Below are positions 36,000-43,780 of a stretch of 64,000 nt of DNA, piece after piece. The notes below the pieces were generated by a model. That model was given only the letters and a program-made list of their open reading frames with translations. It did not search any database and was not told the origin of the DNA. The translations under genes were made by a program, and so were the position numbers. The stretch's first letter is position 1. Every line of letters starts with the position of its first letter. The DNA comes from Proteiniphilum acetatigenes DSM 18083 (GTDB lineage: Bacteria > Bacteroidota > Bacteroidia > Bacteroidales > Dysgonomonadaceae), in NCBI RefSeq assembly GCF_000380985.1, contig NZ_KB905706.1, forward strand, positions 1 to 64,000, written 5' to 3'.

Positions 36000-36143
36000 T
36001 TTATTAATTTGCTAATTTATTGATTTGAAGATTATACTACACTCAGAAGTCAAGAAGTATAGAAAAGAGAAAATTTAGAAGTTTTAGTTCTTAATTCTAA
36101 GTTCTAAGTTCTAAGTTCTCAGTTCCAAGTTGTAAGTTCTAAT
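36000..36143. repeat. Intergenic repeat region between E3 and E1 genes
   Basis: The first part (36000-36033) is family-2-like, with TTAATTTGCTAATTTATTGA. The second (36084-36143) is a run of degenerate 8-base units of the form TTCTAAGT (TTCTAAGTTCTAAGTTCTAA, then variants such as GTTCTCAG and GTTCCAAG). Similar units occur at 55735-55770. No gene is present. Confidence 0.65.
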
Positions 36144-36154
36144 ACTCCTTTCCA

Positions 36155-37507
36155 CTATAAAAAGACGGTTTCTTTAATAATCTCACTCACGGTAGGATGC
36201 GGAAAGACCACTTCTTGCATCTCTTTCAGCGTCATTTCCTGTTCAATAGCGATACAGGCTCCGTAAATGATTTCGCTGACGGGATTACCCAGCATGTGTA
36301 CGCCGATCACCTCGCCATGCTTTTCACCGACCAGCACTTTGCACAGTCCGCTTCCGCCCTCGTTTTCAGCGACAAAACGTCCGGCATAAGCCATGGGTAA
36401 CTTGGCTACCTTATAGGCAATATTTTTTGCCTTGGCCGATTCTTCGGTCTCTCCTACTCCGGCCACTTCGGGATTGGTATAGACCACACCCGGAATGGCA
36501 TTATAACGCATGATATCGCTTCTGCCGGTGAGGTTATTCACCACCACCTCTCCTTCACGACTTGCCGTATGAGCCAGCAACGAAAAACCGGTTACATCGC
36601 CAGCAGCAAAAACACCGGGGACATTGGTACGCATCTTTTCATCCACCTTGATACCGCCACGCAATAACTCTACTCCCAGGTTTTCCAACCCGAATCCTTG
36701 CGTAACGGGACGACGACCAACACTCAGTAATATCTTTTCACCTTCTATTGTTTCCGTTTTTCCGTCTTTCTCAAACACGACCTTGTGACCATCTACCTGT
36801 GTCACCTTTGCGTTCAGATGGAACGTAATTCCTTTCTTTGTATAGATTTCCCGAAGCATGGCAGAAATCTCCACATCGAGTCCTCCAAGAATTTCCGGAA
36901 GCATTTCCACTACAGCAACCCGGGTTCCCAGACTGTTGTAGAAACTGGCAAACTCCATACCAATCACCCCTCCGCCAATAACAACAAGAGATTCGGGCCG
37001 TTCGGTCAGCTCAAGTATCTCGCGGTTGGTAACGATGATTTCTCCCGCTTCCTGCAGCCCTGGTATTGGAGGCACGGATGCTTCCGATCCTGTACAGATA
37101 AGGAGATTTTTTCCTATATATTTTTCACCATTACTGGTTATCTCAATCCCCTCCGATGAGCGTCCGTTGATAACGGCTTCTCCCTTTATCACCGTCACTT
37201 TGTTGGATTTCATCTTGCTTTCTACACCAAGTACGAGTTTACGTACCACTTTCTTTTTACGGGAGACCATTTTTCCATAATCAAAACGGATATTATCTCC
37301 AAAAACACCATAGAGATCCCCGTGCAAAGCGTTTTCATAAGTCTTGGCACTATAAAGCAGTGTTTTGGTGGGAATACAACCTTCATTCAGACATACCCCA
37401 CCCATCGCTTTTTTCTCAAACAGTATCACATTCAACCCTTTATGTCCGGCCCGTTCCGCCGCAACATACCCGGCAGGGCCTCCACCGATAATCAGTAAAT
37501 CGTACAT
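36155..37507 (-). CDS. lpdA: Dihydrolipoyl dehydrogenase (E3)
   Basis: A 450-residue flavoprotein that reoxidises lipoyl groups of E2 with NAD+. It begins with the FAD-binding LLIIGGGPAGYVAAERA, followed by the redox-active disulfide in GGVCLNEGCIPTK (Cys39 and Cys44). The NAD-binding site is VVIGGGVIGMEFASF, and a second FAD motif is VPGVFAAGDVTG. The C-terminal HPTVSE (His437, Glu442) supplies the catalytic base pair from the partner subunit. Length and motifs are normal. It lies between E2 (186 bases upstream) and E1 (165 bases downstream); both gaps are filled with repeats. Confidence 0.96.
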   Translation of the reverse strand: MYDLLIIGGGPAGYVAAERAGHKGLNVILFEKKAMGGVCLNEGCIPTKTLLYSAKTYENALHGDLYGVFGDNIRFDYGKMVSRKKKVVRKLVLGVESKMKSNKVTVIKGEAVINGRSSEGIEITSNGEKYIGKNLLICTGSEASVPPIPGLQEAGEIIVTNREILELTERPESLVVIGGGVIGMEFASFYNSLGTRVAVVEMLPEILGGLDVEISAMLREIYTKKGITFHLNAKVTQVDGHKVVFEKDGKTETIEGEKILLSVGRRPVTQGFGLENLGVELLRGGIKVDEKMRTNVPGVFAAGDVTGFSLLAHTASREGEVVVNNLTGRSDIMRYNAIPGVVYTNPEVAGVGETEESAKAKNIAYKVAKLPMAYAGRFVAENEGGSGLCKVLVGEKHGEVIGVHMLGNPVSEIIYGACIAIEQEMTLKEMQEVVFPHPTVSEIIKETVFL

Positions 37508-37520
37508 AATATTTTCTTTA

Positions 37521-37550
37521 GAGCCAAGAACCAGGAATCAAGAGCCAGGA
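37521..37550 (+). repeat. Family 1 repeat between E2 and E3 genes, left arm
   Basis: It starts GAGCCAAGAACCAGG and ends with a second GAGCCAGGA-like unit. It pairs as an imperfect inverted repeat with 37670-37695 (GTCTTGAATCTTGG, then CTCTTGGTTCTTA). Confidence 0.6.
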
Positions 37551-37574
37551 TTATAAAGGCTATATTCAGACCGG

Positions 37575-37667
37575 TTACCGGCATAATTTATTATTTAAAA
37601 CATTTCTAAAACCATTTACCATATATAACAACCAAGCACCCAACAATTCATTAAAACTTTGTATCTT
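37575..37667 (-). pseudogene. Possible remnant of a four-helix-bundle (S23) gene
   Basis: Between the two repeat arms, the minus strand reads a short frame with LLYMVNGFRNVLNN before a stop. This resembles the C-terminus of the intact protein at 29785-30132 (LQRMINGFKDTL). The bases around ACCATTTACCATA also resemble ACCATTTATCATA of the intact gene. The arrangement repeat, remnant, inverted repeat mirrors the intact element. The match is short, so confidence is low. Confidence 0.35.
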
Positions 37668-37669
37668 TT

Positions 37670-37695
37670 GTCTTGAATCTTGGCTCTTGGTTCTT
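37670..37695 (-). repeat. Family 1 repeat between E2 and E3 genes, right arm
   Basis: GTCTTGAATCTTGG followed by CTCTTGGTTCTT. It runs into the stop codon of the E2 gene (37694-37696). It shares the first 14 bases with 30148-30161. Confidence 0.6.
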
Positions 37696-39040
37696 ATATT
37701 TCAAATTCCAGATTTTCTATTTCTATGGCAATCTGCTTCAGGAAGCGTGTAGCTTCTCCTCCGTCTAATGAACGATGATCGTAAGTAAGACTCAGTCCGA
37801 TAAAAGGAACAAAAGCATATACATCGTCACCAATATCTTTTGGACGCAGTACGATGGTATTCACACCCAGGATAGCCGATTGAGGCAGGTTAATGACCGG
37901 CGTGAACATCTCCACGCCATAATTTCCCAGGTTCGAAACGGTAAACGAACCCGCTTCCGGAGAAAGTATATCGGGATTCACGCTTCCGTTCCTGCAAGCA
38001 GCAGCAATTTCCTTGAACTGTCGGGCCAAACCGGTAATGGACAGATCATCAGCATTACGTATGACCGGCACCATCAATCCTCTTTCGGTGTCTACCGCCA
38101 ATCCAAGATGTATTTTACTAAAATAGCGGATACTGTCACCCAGAAAATGGGTATTTACATTGGGAAACTTCTTCAGCGCCCTGATGACTGAGAAGCAGAC
38201 CATATCGTTCAATGTGATATTGATGTCAAGGCTTCCCTCTTCAAGCATTGCTTTTGCTTTTTTTCTAAGCACTAATATTCTTCTGGCATCCGCACCCAAA
38301 TGGTGGGTTAACTGCGCCGAATTTTGCAGGGAAGCGTGCATAGAACGGGCGATGATCTTGCGCATATTGGATATCTTCCGTTCTTCGTAATCCTTTCCGT
38401 AAACACTGTTCACAGGAACGGACAGATCGGAAGCCCGGGCCGTACCTGCAAGCCCCGTTCCGGACGACTGCGGCAGCATACCTTGTTCCGCAGCCAGTTT
38501 TTTTGCCAGCGGTGTCATCTTCGGTCGATCATGCAAGACCGCCTGTATATCCTTTTCTATAATACGTCCCTTAGGACCGCTCCCTGAAAGGCCGGAAGTA
38601 TCCACAGCGTTTTTCTCTGCCAATTTTCTGGCACGCGGGGAAACAGGACTTCTTCCCGATTGTACGGTAAAGGGGGTAGAACTCTCTTTTTGTTCTTGTT
38701 TTTCACTTGTTAAAGAGTCTGCAGGTCGGGATTCCATAGACACGCCTTTATTCCCCTCAGCCGGAGATTCACGCCCGACCAACAATGAAGAAATATCTTC
38801 TCCAGGTTCTCCGATCACCATCATATTTTCCAATACGGGCACTTCATCGCCTTCGCTGTAAAAACATTCGAGTACGACTCCCCCCGCAGGGGCTTCTTCT
38901 TCAAACGAAGCCTTATCCGTCTCATAAGAAAATAGTATATCTCCTTTTTGCACGGTATCACCTTTTTTCTTTTTCAGTTCGGTAATGATACAACTTTCCA
39001 CTGATTGCCCCTGTTTGGGCATGATTACTACAACTGCCAT
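37694..39040 (-). CDS. 2-oxoacid dehydrogenase E2, lipoyl acyltransferase
   Basis: A 448-residue acyltransferase, the core of the E1-E2-E3 complex. The single lipoyl domain has the modified Lys43 in SYETDKASFEEEA. A flexible linker leads to the E3/E1-binding domain (SPRARKLAEKNAVDTSGLSG, then PKGRIIEKDIQ). The catalytic domain ends with LTYDHRSLDGGEA (His422, Asp426) and shows FTVSNLGNYGVEMFTPVINL. It is the first gene of the long operon, with candidate promoters and a hairpin upstream. The acyl group is not predictable from sequence. Confidence 0.95.
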   Translation of the reverse strand: MAVVVIMPKQGQSVESCIITELKKKKGDTVQKGDILFSYETDKASFEEEAPAGGVVLECFYSEGDEVPVLENMMVIGEPGEDISSLLVGRESPAEGNKGVSMESRPADSLTSEKQEQKESSTPFTVQSGRSPVSPRARKLAEKNAVDTSGLSGSGPKGRIIEKDIQAVLHDRPKMTPLAKKLAAEQGMLPQSSGTGLAGTARASDLSVPVNSVYGKDYEERKISNMRKIIARSMHASLQNSAQLTHHLGADARRILVLRKKAKAMLEEGSLDINITLNDMVCFSVIRALKKFPNVNTHFLGDSIRYFSKIHLGLAVDTERGLMVPVIRNADDLSITGLARQFKEIAAACRNGSVNPDILSPEAGSFTVSNLGNYGVEMFTPVINLPQSAILGVNTIVLRPKDIGDDVYAFVPFIGLSLTYDHRSLDGGEATRFLKQIAIEIENLEFEI

Positions 39041-39060
39041 TTACGCATGATTTAAGTATG

Positions 39061-39068
39061 CAAATATA
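39061..39068 (-). promoter_or_regulatory. Candidate -7 element proximal to the E2 gene
   Basis: Read on the minus strand this is TATATTTG, a match to TAnnTTTG, with a TTG about 20 bases upstream inside the hairpin. It would give a leader of only about 13 bases before the start at 39040. Confidence 0.35.
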
Positions 39069-39080
39069 ATGAAAGCCGAG

Positions 39081-39110
39081 GGATAAGTCAAGCTTGCTTG
39101 AAGCTTATCC
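39081..39110. promoter_or_regulatory. Leader hairpin upstream of the E2 operon
   Basis: GGATAAG pairs with CTTATCC, and TCAAGC with GCTTGA inside it, with a 2-base bulge and a 2-base loop. If transcription starts at the distal promoter, this hairpin is in the 5' leader and could affect stability or attenuation. No U-run follows on the minus strand. Confidence 0.5.
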
Positions 39111-39130
39111 GAGGCGTATCTTATATTCTA

Positions 39131-39159
39131 CAAATATACATAATTTTGACTACCGTCAA
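39131..39159 (-). promoter_or_regulatory. Candidate distal promoter of the E2 operon
   Basis: On the minus strand the -7 element TATATTTG is at 39138-39131 and a TTG (-33-like) at 39159-39157, 18 bases apart. This fits the Bacteroidota promoter pattern and predicts a leader of about 85 bases containing the hairpin at 39081-39110. Confidence 0.5.
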
Positions 39160-39409
39160 CTGTGCTGAACTATGCTGACACAAAGATATCATTATCTATG
39201 GTAGAATCCAAAGATAAATGCCATTAAATTAATAGACAATATTTTCGGATATTTAAAGATCATTCTATTCATTACATTTAATTGAGCCACACAGAAAGCA
39301 TCGGCAAATATACAGAATTTGCTTTCGCTGTCGATTCAATAATTGATCTTTCATATATTCTTTTTGATACAATACTTTATTTTAAAAACAAAATTCATCA
39401 GATAAATAA

Positions 39410-41320
39410 TTATTCCATTTCTATTTTGCCGGTGGCTGCAGCCGGATTCTGACGGAGCCAGATCCGGTACAACTCAAAAAATGTCGGAGCATCCAGCAGT
39501 TCAATATCAGGGTCTGCCGAATGCAGTTCATCCATAAATTCAACATACCAGGTAGGTGTCTTAAGAATATTCCTGAACCAATGAAAAGGTACCGGTCTTA
39601 CTCTTACCCTGTCTAACATATGCTGGACAGCAATTTTGGGATCATCGGCAATAATATCATAATCAGATCGTAATACAGGCATATCGCCATGTAACAGAGT
39701 CAAAGGCACTTTTTGCGGTACAATGCCGTCAGGACTGAATGAGGCATAACAATCAAGTCCTTCCTTAGAAAGACCCGGGGCGGTTCCGTCGATGATAAAA
39801 CCGGTGATTGTTAAATCCCAGCGCTCGTAGTAAGGTTTACAATGATTTGCCCAGCTATCTAATCCCGATTTAAAACCAGATTCTCTAGGTTCCTGTAACA
39901 TTCCCGGCATAAGATAACCCGCGCCGTTGTCGGCAGCTACAAAATAGTCATTGTGTGTCGCACTTTCCCGGTAATAATCCAGCGCCATCGGCACCCTGTT
40001 TTCCAGCACCGGGCTAATCGCCCACATCATAGGCACTTTCCCCCTGTTTTCGTCATCCCAAATGGAGGGCGTACGTTGAACCACCCATGAAGAGGCATCA
40101 TAATCTCCCACATAAAATATAAAAAAGTTCCTTCCCTTGAAATCGACCTTTCCATCTTCATCTAAATATCCTCTTTGTTTCAACTCTTCCAGGGACACTC
40201 TTCGTTGAGGATATCTTTCCTTCAACGGGAAATGAGTCCAGAAGGAAGCATTTGCCAAGGCTCCGTACCCAATGGCATCGGCATCCTTAAACGCATTATA
40301 GGCTCCGATCAATTTAGAAAATTCCCATTCGGTGGCTACATCTTCATGTATTCCCCCCGCGTGCTGCGTATATTTAAAAGCCCATGACGGGAAACCACCT
40401 ATATAGCACATCTTTTCACCCTTATTGATCCTGTAGGCCTCACTCAAGAACTCTTTCAGCGTATTCAGGTCGGTACCCGTTACCTGCGTTTCATCATCAG
40501 TGGCCGGCTCATCACCCCAGGGAGATAAATCGAAGAAAAAAGCTTTCTTACTCACGAAGAAATCATGATTGGTAAGGGTATGATGGTTTACCACCGTAGC
40601 CGTTGGTTTTTCCCGCCATTTCTGGTCGATATAATAAGCACCAAACTCACCTGAACAGCGGTTAGTCTTCATATAATTCTCGATAAACCATATATAAGGA
40701 TCATTTTTTAAGGATCCGGTCGACATCCGATCCGTCCCGGGTATAATGCCGGTGCCTGTAAAAAGGGGTGTACCGTTTTCTTTGATCAGCCTTGCTATCA
40801 CTTTCAGTTTAGGCCCATTGAGTACTATACGTGAATACAGGCTGTTAGGATCAGTATCATAACGAACAGCTATCAGATTTTCAATTCCCGCCACAGCTGA
40901 AGCCACGTTACTGGTCGATGCAATGGATGAATCATATAACACGACACCATTGATATCTTTTCTATATGCCTCTATCAATTGTATAATATCCTGATATACC
41001 ACAGTATCTTTTTCATGCAGCCATCTTCCGGGCTCCCGGTATTTATCCCACCAATAGCTGTCTATATCTATACCGTGGGTAACAATATAATGTATAAATA
41101 GGCACGGACCTTTTCTGTTTACAATTCCCTGTAAAGTGGCGACAGCATGGATATCATCCCATAAACTCCCGACTTGCTGTGTATCATTCAAATCATAAGA
41201 GAGGGTATATCTCAAATCATACACTCCGATAACATTCTGTTCTTTACAAGAAATCAGAATACATAGAATAACGGGGAGCAGAACTAACGCTGCAGCCAGA
41301 TAACCTATTGTTTTTTTCAT
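39410..41320 (-). CDS. GxGYxYP-family lipoprotein, putative glycoside hydrolase
   Basis: A 636-residue lipoprotein with leader ending CILISC. The motif DNGAGYLMPGML corresponds to the GxGYxYP signature after which the family is named. The N-terminal half (HAVATLQGIVNRKGPCLFIH, then a WWDKYREPGRWL segment) also fits that family. These proteins are predicted glycoside hydrolases of bacterial surfaces, but I know of no firm biochemical activity. The gene ends the isomerase-kinase-dehydrogenase-GH92 operon, 34 bases after GH92, which suggests activity on a mannose-containing or related glycan. The YLMP variant replaces Tyr-x-Tyr-Pro with Tyr-Leu-Met-Pro. Confidence 0.82.
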   Translation of the reverse strand: MKKTIGYLAAALVLLPVILCILISCKEQNVIGVYDLRYTLSYDLNDTQQVGSLWDDIHAVATLQGIVNRKGPCLFIHYIVTHGIDIDSYWWDKYREPGRWLHEKDTVVYQDIIQLIEAYRKDINGVVLYDSSIASTSNVASAVAGIENLIAVRYDTDPNSLYSRIVLNGPKLKVIARLIKENGTPLFTGTGIIPGTDRMSTGSLKNDPYIWFIENYMKTNRCSGEFGAYYIDQKWREKPTATVVNHHTLTNHDFFVSKKAFFFDLSPWGDEPATDDETQVTGTDLNTLKEFLSEAYRINKGEKMCYIGGFPSWAFKYTQHAGGIHEDVATEWEFSKLIGAYNAFKDADAIGYGALANASFWTHFPLKERYPQRRVSLEELKQRGYLDEDGKVDFKGRNFFIFYVGDYDASSWVVQRTPSIWDDENRGKVPMMWAISPVLENRVPMALDYYRESATHNDYFVAADNGAGYLMPGMLQEPRESGFKSGLDSWANHCKPYYERWDLTITGFIIDGTAPGLSKEGLDCYASFSPDGIVPQKVPLTLLHGDMPVLRSDYDIIADDPKIAVQHMLDRVRVRPVPFHWFRNILKTPTWYVEFMDELHSADPDIELLDAPTFFELYRIWLRQNPAAATGKIEME

Positions 41321-41354
41321 TTAAACAATTCATTTATCACTCATTAAACAATAT

Positions 41355-43589
41355 TTAAAACCCCTGCATGTCTGCGGCCGATGGAGGAGGTGATTCCAAT
41401 CCCCAGTCTTTATTCGGACGATCTCCCATGATCAGTTCCAATGTACCGCCATTGACTAAGTCCTCATGCATGAACCAGGTACGATTCAACGGTTGACCGT
41501 TCAGTGTAGCCGATTGTATATATTTATTACTCCCCGAAGCATTTTCGGCCTTCACAGTGAAAACCTTCCCATTATCCAGTTTGATGCTCGATTTTGTAAA
41601 GATAGGGCTGCCAATCGTATAAACCGGGATGCCGGGGGATACCGGATAGAACCCTAATTGCGAGAAGACCACAAACGCGGTCATACCGCCGCCGTCTTCA
41701 TCACCGGGGATACCCATCAGGTCGTTACGGAACCAGCTTTCAAGCAGCATACGTATACGTTTCTGCGTTTTCCATGGCTGACCGGCATAATTATAGAGGT
41801 AAGGAATATGAAAACTGGGCTCGTTTCCCATTACAAACTGGCCGACATTCCCTGTAGCATCGGGATGGATGGCATAATACTGCCATTTGGGTAATTTCAA
41901 ATCCTCCACAAACAATTGATCCAACTTTTCAATAAAAGGCTGATTGCCTCCGAACAGGTCAATCAGGTCGGCAATATTGTGGTGTACATCCCAGATATAT
42001 GTCCAGGCATTGTTTTCATCATAGTAGGCCCTGGCACCAATCCCTCCGGAAAATATATAATCGAATGGCTGTATGAATTTACCCTCCTTATCTTTCGGGT
42101 GAAAGAAACCCGTTTCTTTATTGAACAGATGGCGGTAGTTGAATGCACGGTTCAGGAAGAACCGGTAATCATCCTCTTTCTCCAGCGATTTTGCCATCTG
42201 TGCAATGCTCCAGTCATCATATGAAGCCGCCTGAGTTACTGCCACTGCATTTCGTTTTTCAAAATCACTGACAACAGGTACGGTCTCCTTTTCATCAGGA
42301 TAAAGCGCAGGGAACCATCCATACTCATGATAGAAATCATCCAGTTCTGTTTTTGGAGCGCGTGCCCAGGGGATCATAGTTTCGGTCAGCACAGTATTCT
42401 TCATCCCCTCGAAAGCCTTTTCCACATCAAATTGAATACCCTTGGCCAGTGCGTCGGCAAACATCACGGCGGCATGGTTGCCGTTCATACAATGTGCATC
42501 ACCGAATACACAGGGAAATGTAGGCATCCATTTCTCTGCGGAATGTTCATACATCCGGATATAGGAAGCCAGCTTTTCTTCCTGCGCCCTTGGATTCAGG
42601 ATCGTTTGCAACGGATGCAGTGCCAGATAATTATCCCAGATCCAATCGTCTGTCCAGAACGGAATACCTTCATCATCGTGCACTTTCCCATCGAAACCGT
42701 TGTAATACTTCCCGTCTTCCGATATATTGATCATACGTTCGTGTGCGCGGTACAGTGAGGTATAAAAGACTGTTTTCTGGTCTTCGGTAGCACCTTCCAC
42801 CTCTATTTTCCCCAAAGTTCTGTTCCATTGCGCACGGGCAGCCTTTGCCAGTGCATCGATATCATAACCGGGAACCTCTTTTTCCATATTCCGACGTGCC
42901 TGTTCTTCGCTGATATATGAGATACCGTATCGTATGCGCACTTCTTTCACGTTCTTATCGAATGCGGCATAACAGGCTTTCCGGCTTTCCGTATCCCGGT
43001 TGCCTGTCTCCACAGGCTCCTGGTCGAACTCAAGATAAAAATAGTGCTTTGTTCCATGATACATTTCATATCCGTGCATAGTATTACCCTGGGCATGTAA
43101 TTCTCCGTTTCCGACCGTACGTAGCATAACATATCGGGGAGCCTCTTCCTCAAAAGTCAGGGCGAATACCGCTCCACGGGCAGCCGGTGCAAAACGGGCC
43201 GTGATGCCATGATCGTCCAGATATACCGAATAGTGATAGGGTGTGGACTCTTCATGGTCGTAACGATAATTCAGGTTGGGCGTCAGCCCATCCGGTTCGC
43301 CGCAGTAGGGCATCAGGTACAACACATCACCCTGACGGTGCGAAGGTACATTCAGCGGCAATCCTTCCATACGGTCGGTGACAAATTCCCTATGAGCAGG
43401 GATCATACGCAACATACTGTTAGGCAGGTGCGTCACCGGGAATGTGGGAACCAAAAGAATACTGATATTGCCGATACGGTTATTCACGTAATCGACCGGC
43501 TCTTTTTTCCGGCTGGAAGTGGTTGTCATCTTCCCGCAACTATTCAATATTATTCCAAACAGGACTACGAATAAAATTATTTTCTTCAT
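41355..43589 (-). CDS. GH92-family alpha-mannosidase-like lipoprotein
   Basis: A 744-residue lipoprotein; leader ends IILNSC. The N-terminal beta domain differs from classical GH92 (VDYVNNRIGNISILLVPTFP, LPNSMLRMIPAHREF). The catalytic (alpha/alpha)6 domain is clear: TDDWIWDNYLALHPL, FGDAHCMNGNHAA, GNEPSFHIPYLYNYAG (about 586) and GIPGDEDGGGMTAFVVFSQL (about 627). The last motif reads GDEDGGGM where the other GH92 protein here has GNDDSGSM, so it belongs to another branch of the family. Substrate may be an alpha-mannoside or another sugar. It lies 191 bases downstream of the mannitol-1-phosphate dehydrogenase-like gene, after repeats and small palindromes. Confidence 0.9.
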   Translation of the reverse strand: MKKIILFVVLFGIILNSCGKMTTTSSRKKEPVDYVNNRIGNISILLVPTFPVTHLPNSMLRMIPAHREFVTDRMEGLPLNVPSHRQGDVLYLMPYCGEPDGLTPNLNYRYDHEESTPYHYSVYLDDHGITARFAPAARGAVFALTFEEEAPRYVMLRTVGNGELHAQGNTMHGYEMYHGTKHYFYLEFDQEPVETGNRDTESRKACYAAFDKNVKEVRIRYGISYISEEQARRNMEKEVPGYDIDALAKAARAQWNRTLGKIEVEGATEDQKTVFYTSLYRAHERMINISEDGKYYNGFDGKVHDDEGIPFWTDDWIWDNYLALHPLQTILNPRAQEEKLASYIRMYEHSAEKWMPTFPCVFGDAHCMNGNHAAVMFADALAKGIQFDVEKAFEGMKNTVLTETMIPWARAPKTELDDFYHEYGWFPALYPDEKETVPVVSDFEKRNAVAVTQAASYDDWSIAQMAKSLEKEDDYRFFLNRAFNYRHLFNKETGFFHPKDKEGKFIQPFDYIFSGGIGARAYYDENNAWTYIWDVHHNIADLIDLFGGNQPFIEKLDQLFVEDLKLPKWQYYAIHPDATGNVGQFVMGNEPSFHIPYLYNYAGQPWKTQKRIRMLLESWFRNDLMGIPGDEDGGGMTAFVVFSQLGFYPVSPGIPVYTIGSPIFTKSSIKLDNGKVFTVKAENASGSNKYIQSATLNGQPLNRTWFMHEDLVNGGTLELIMGDRPNKDWGLESPPPSAADMQGF

Positions 43590-43603
43590 TTCAATTAAAT
43601 TTT

Positions 43604-43780
43604 AGAACCAAGACTATAGAAATTCAAAATTCAAGATTCAAGATTTTTCAAACTAAATAATTTACTGATTATTAATACATTAAACCTACGCCATCTTCTT
43701 GACTTCTTTATTAATTAGTACATTAATCAACACTACTTCCCGATAAATCGGGACAAGTTATTCCGACTTGTCGGGATCAT
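43604..43780. repeat. Intergenic repeats and palindromes between mtlD-like and GH92 genes
   Basis: It contains family-1-like text (AATTCAAGATTCAAGATT) near 43630. Two small palindromes follow: CCCGATAAATCGGG (43739-43752) and CCGACTTGTCGG (43763-43774). They could act as processing or attenuation signals, lowering expression of the downstream surface enzymes relative to cytoplasmic ones, or simply be dispersed repeats. Confidence 0.5.

Larger units (their letters stand above)
39041..39409. other. Promoter and leader region of the E2-to-transaldolase operon
   Basis: A 369-base region without a gene. On the minus strand it holds two TATATTTG -7 candidates (39061-39068 and 39131-39138) and a hairpin between them (39081-39110). 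The part from 39160 to 39409 shows only AT-rich sequence and no recognisable motif or terminator for the GxGYxYP gene. Confidence 0.5.
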
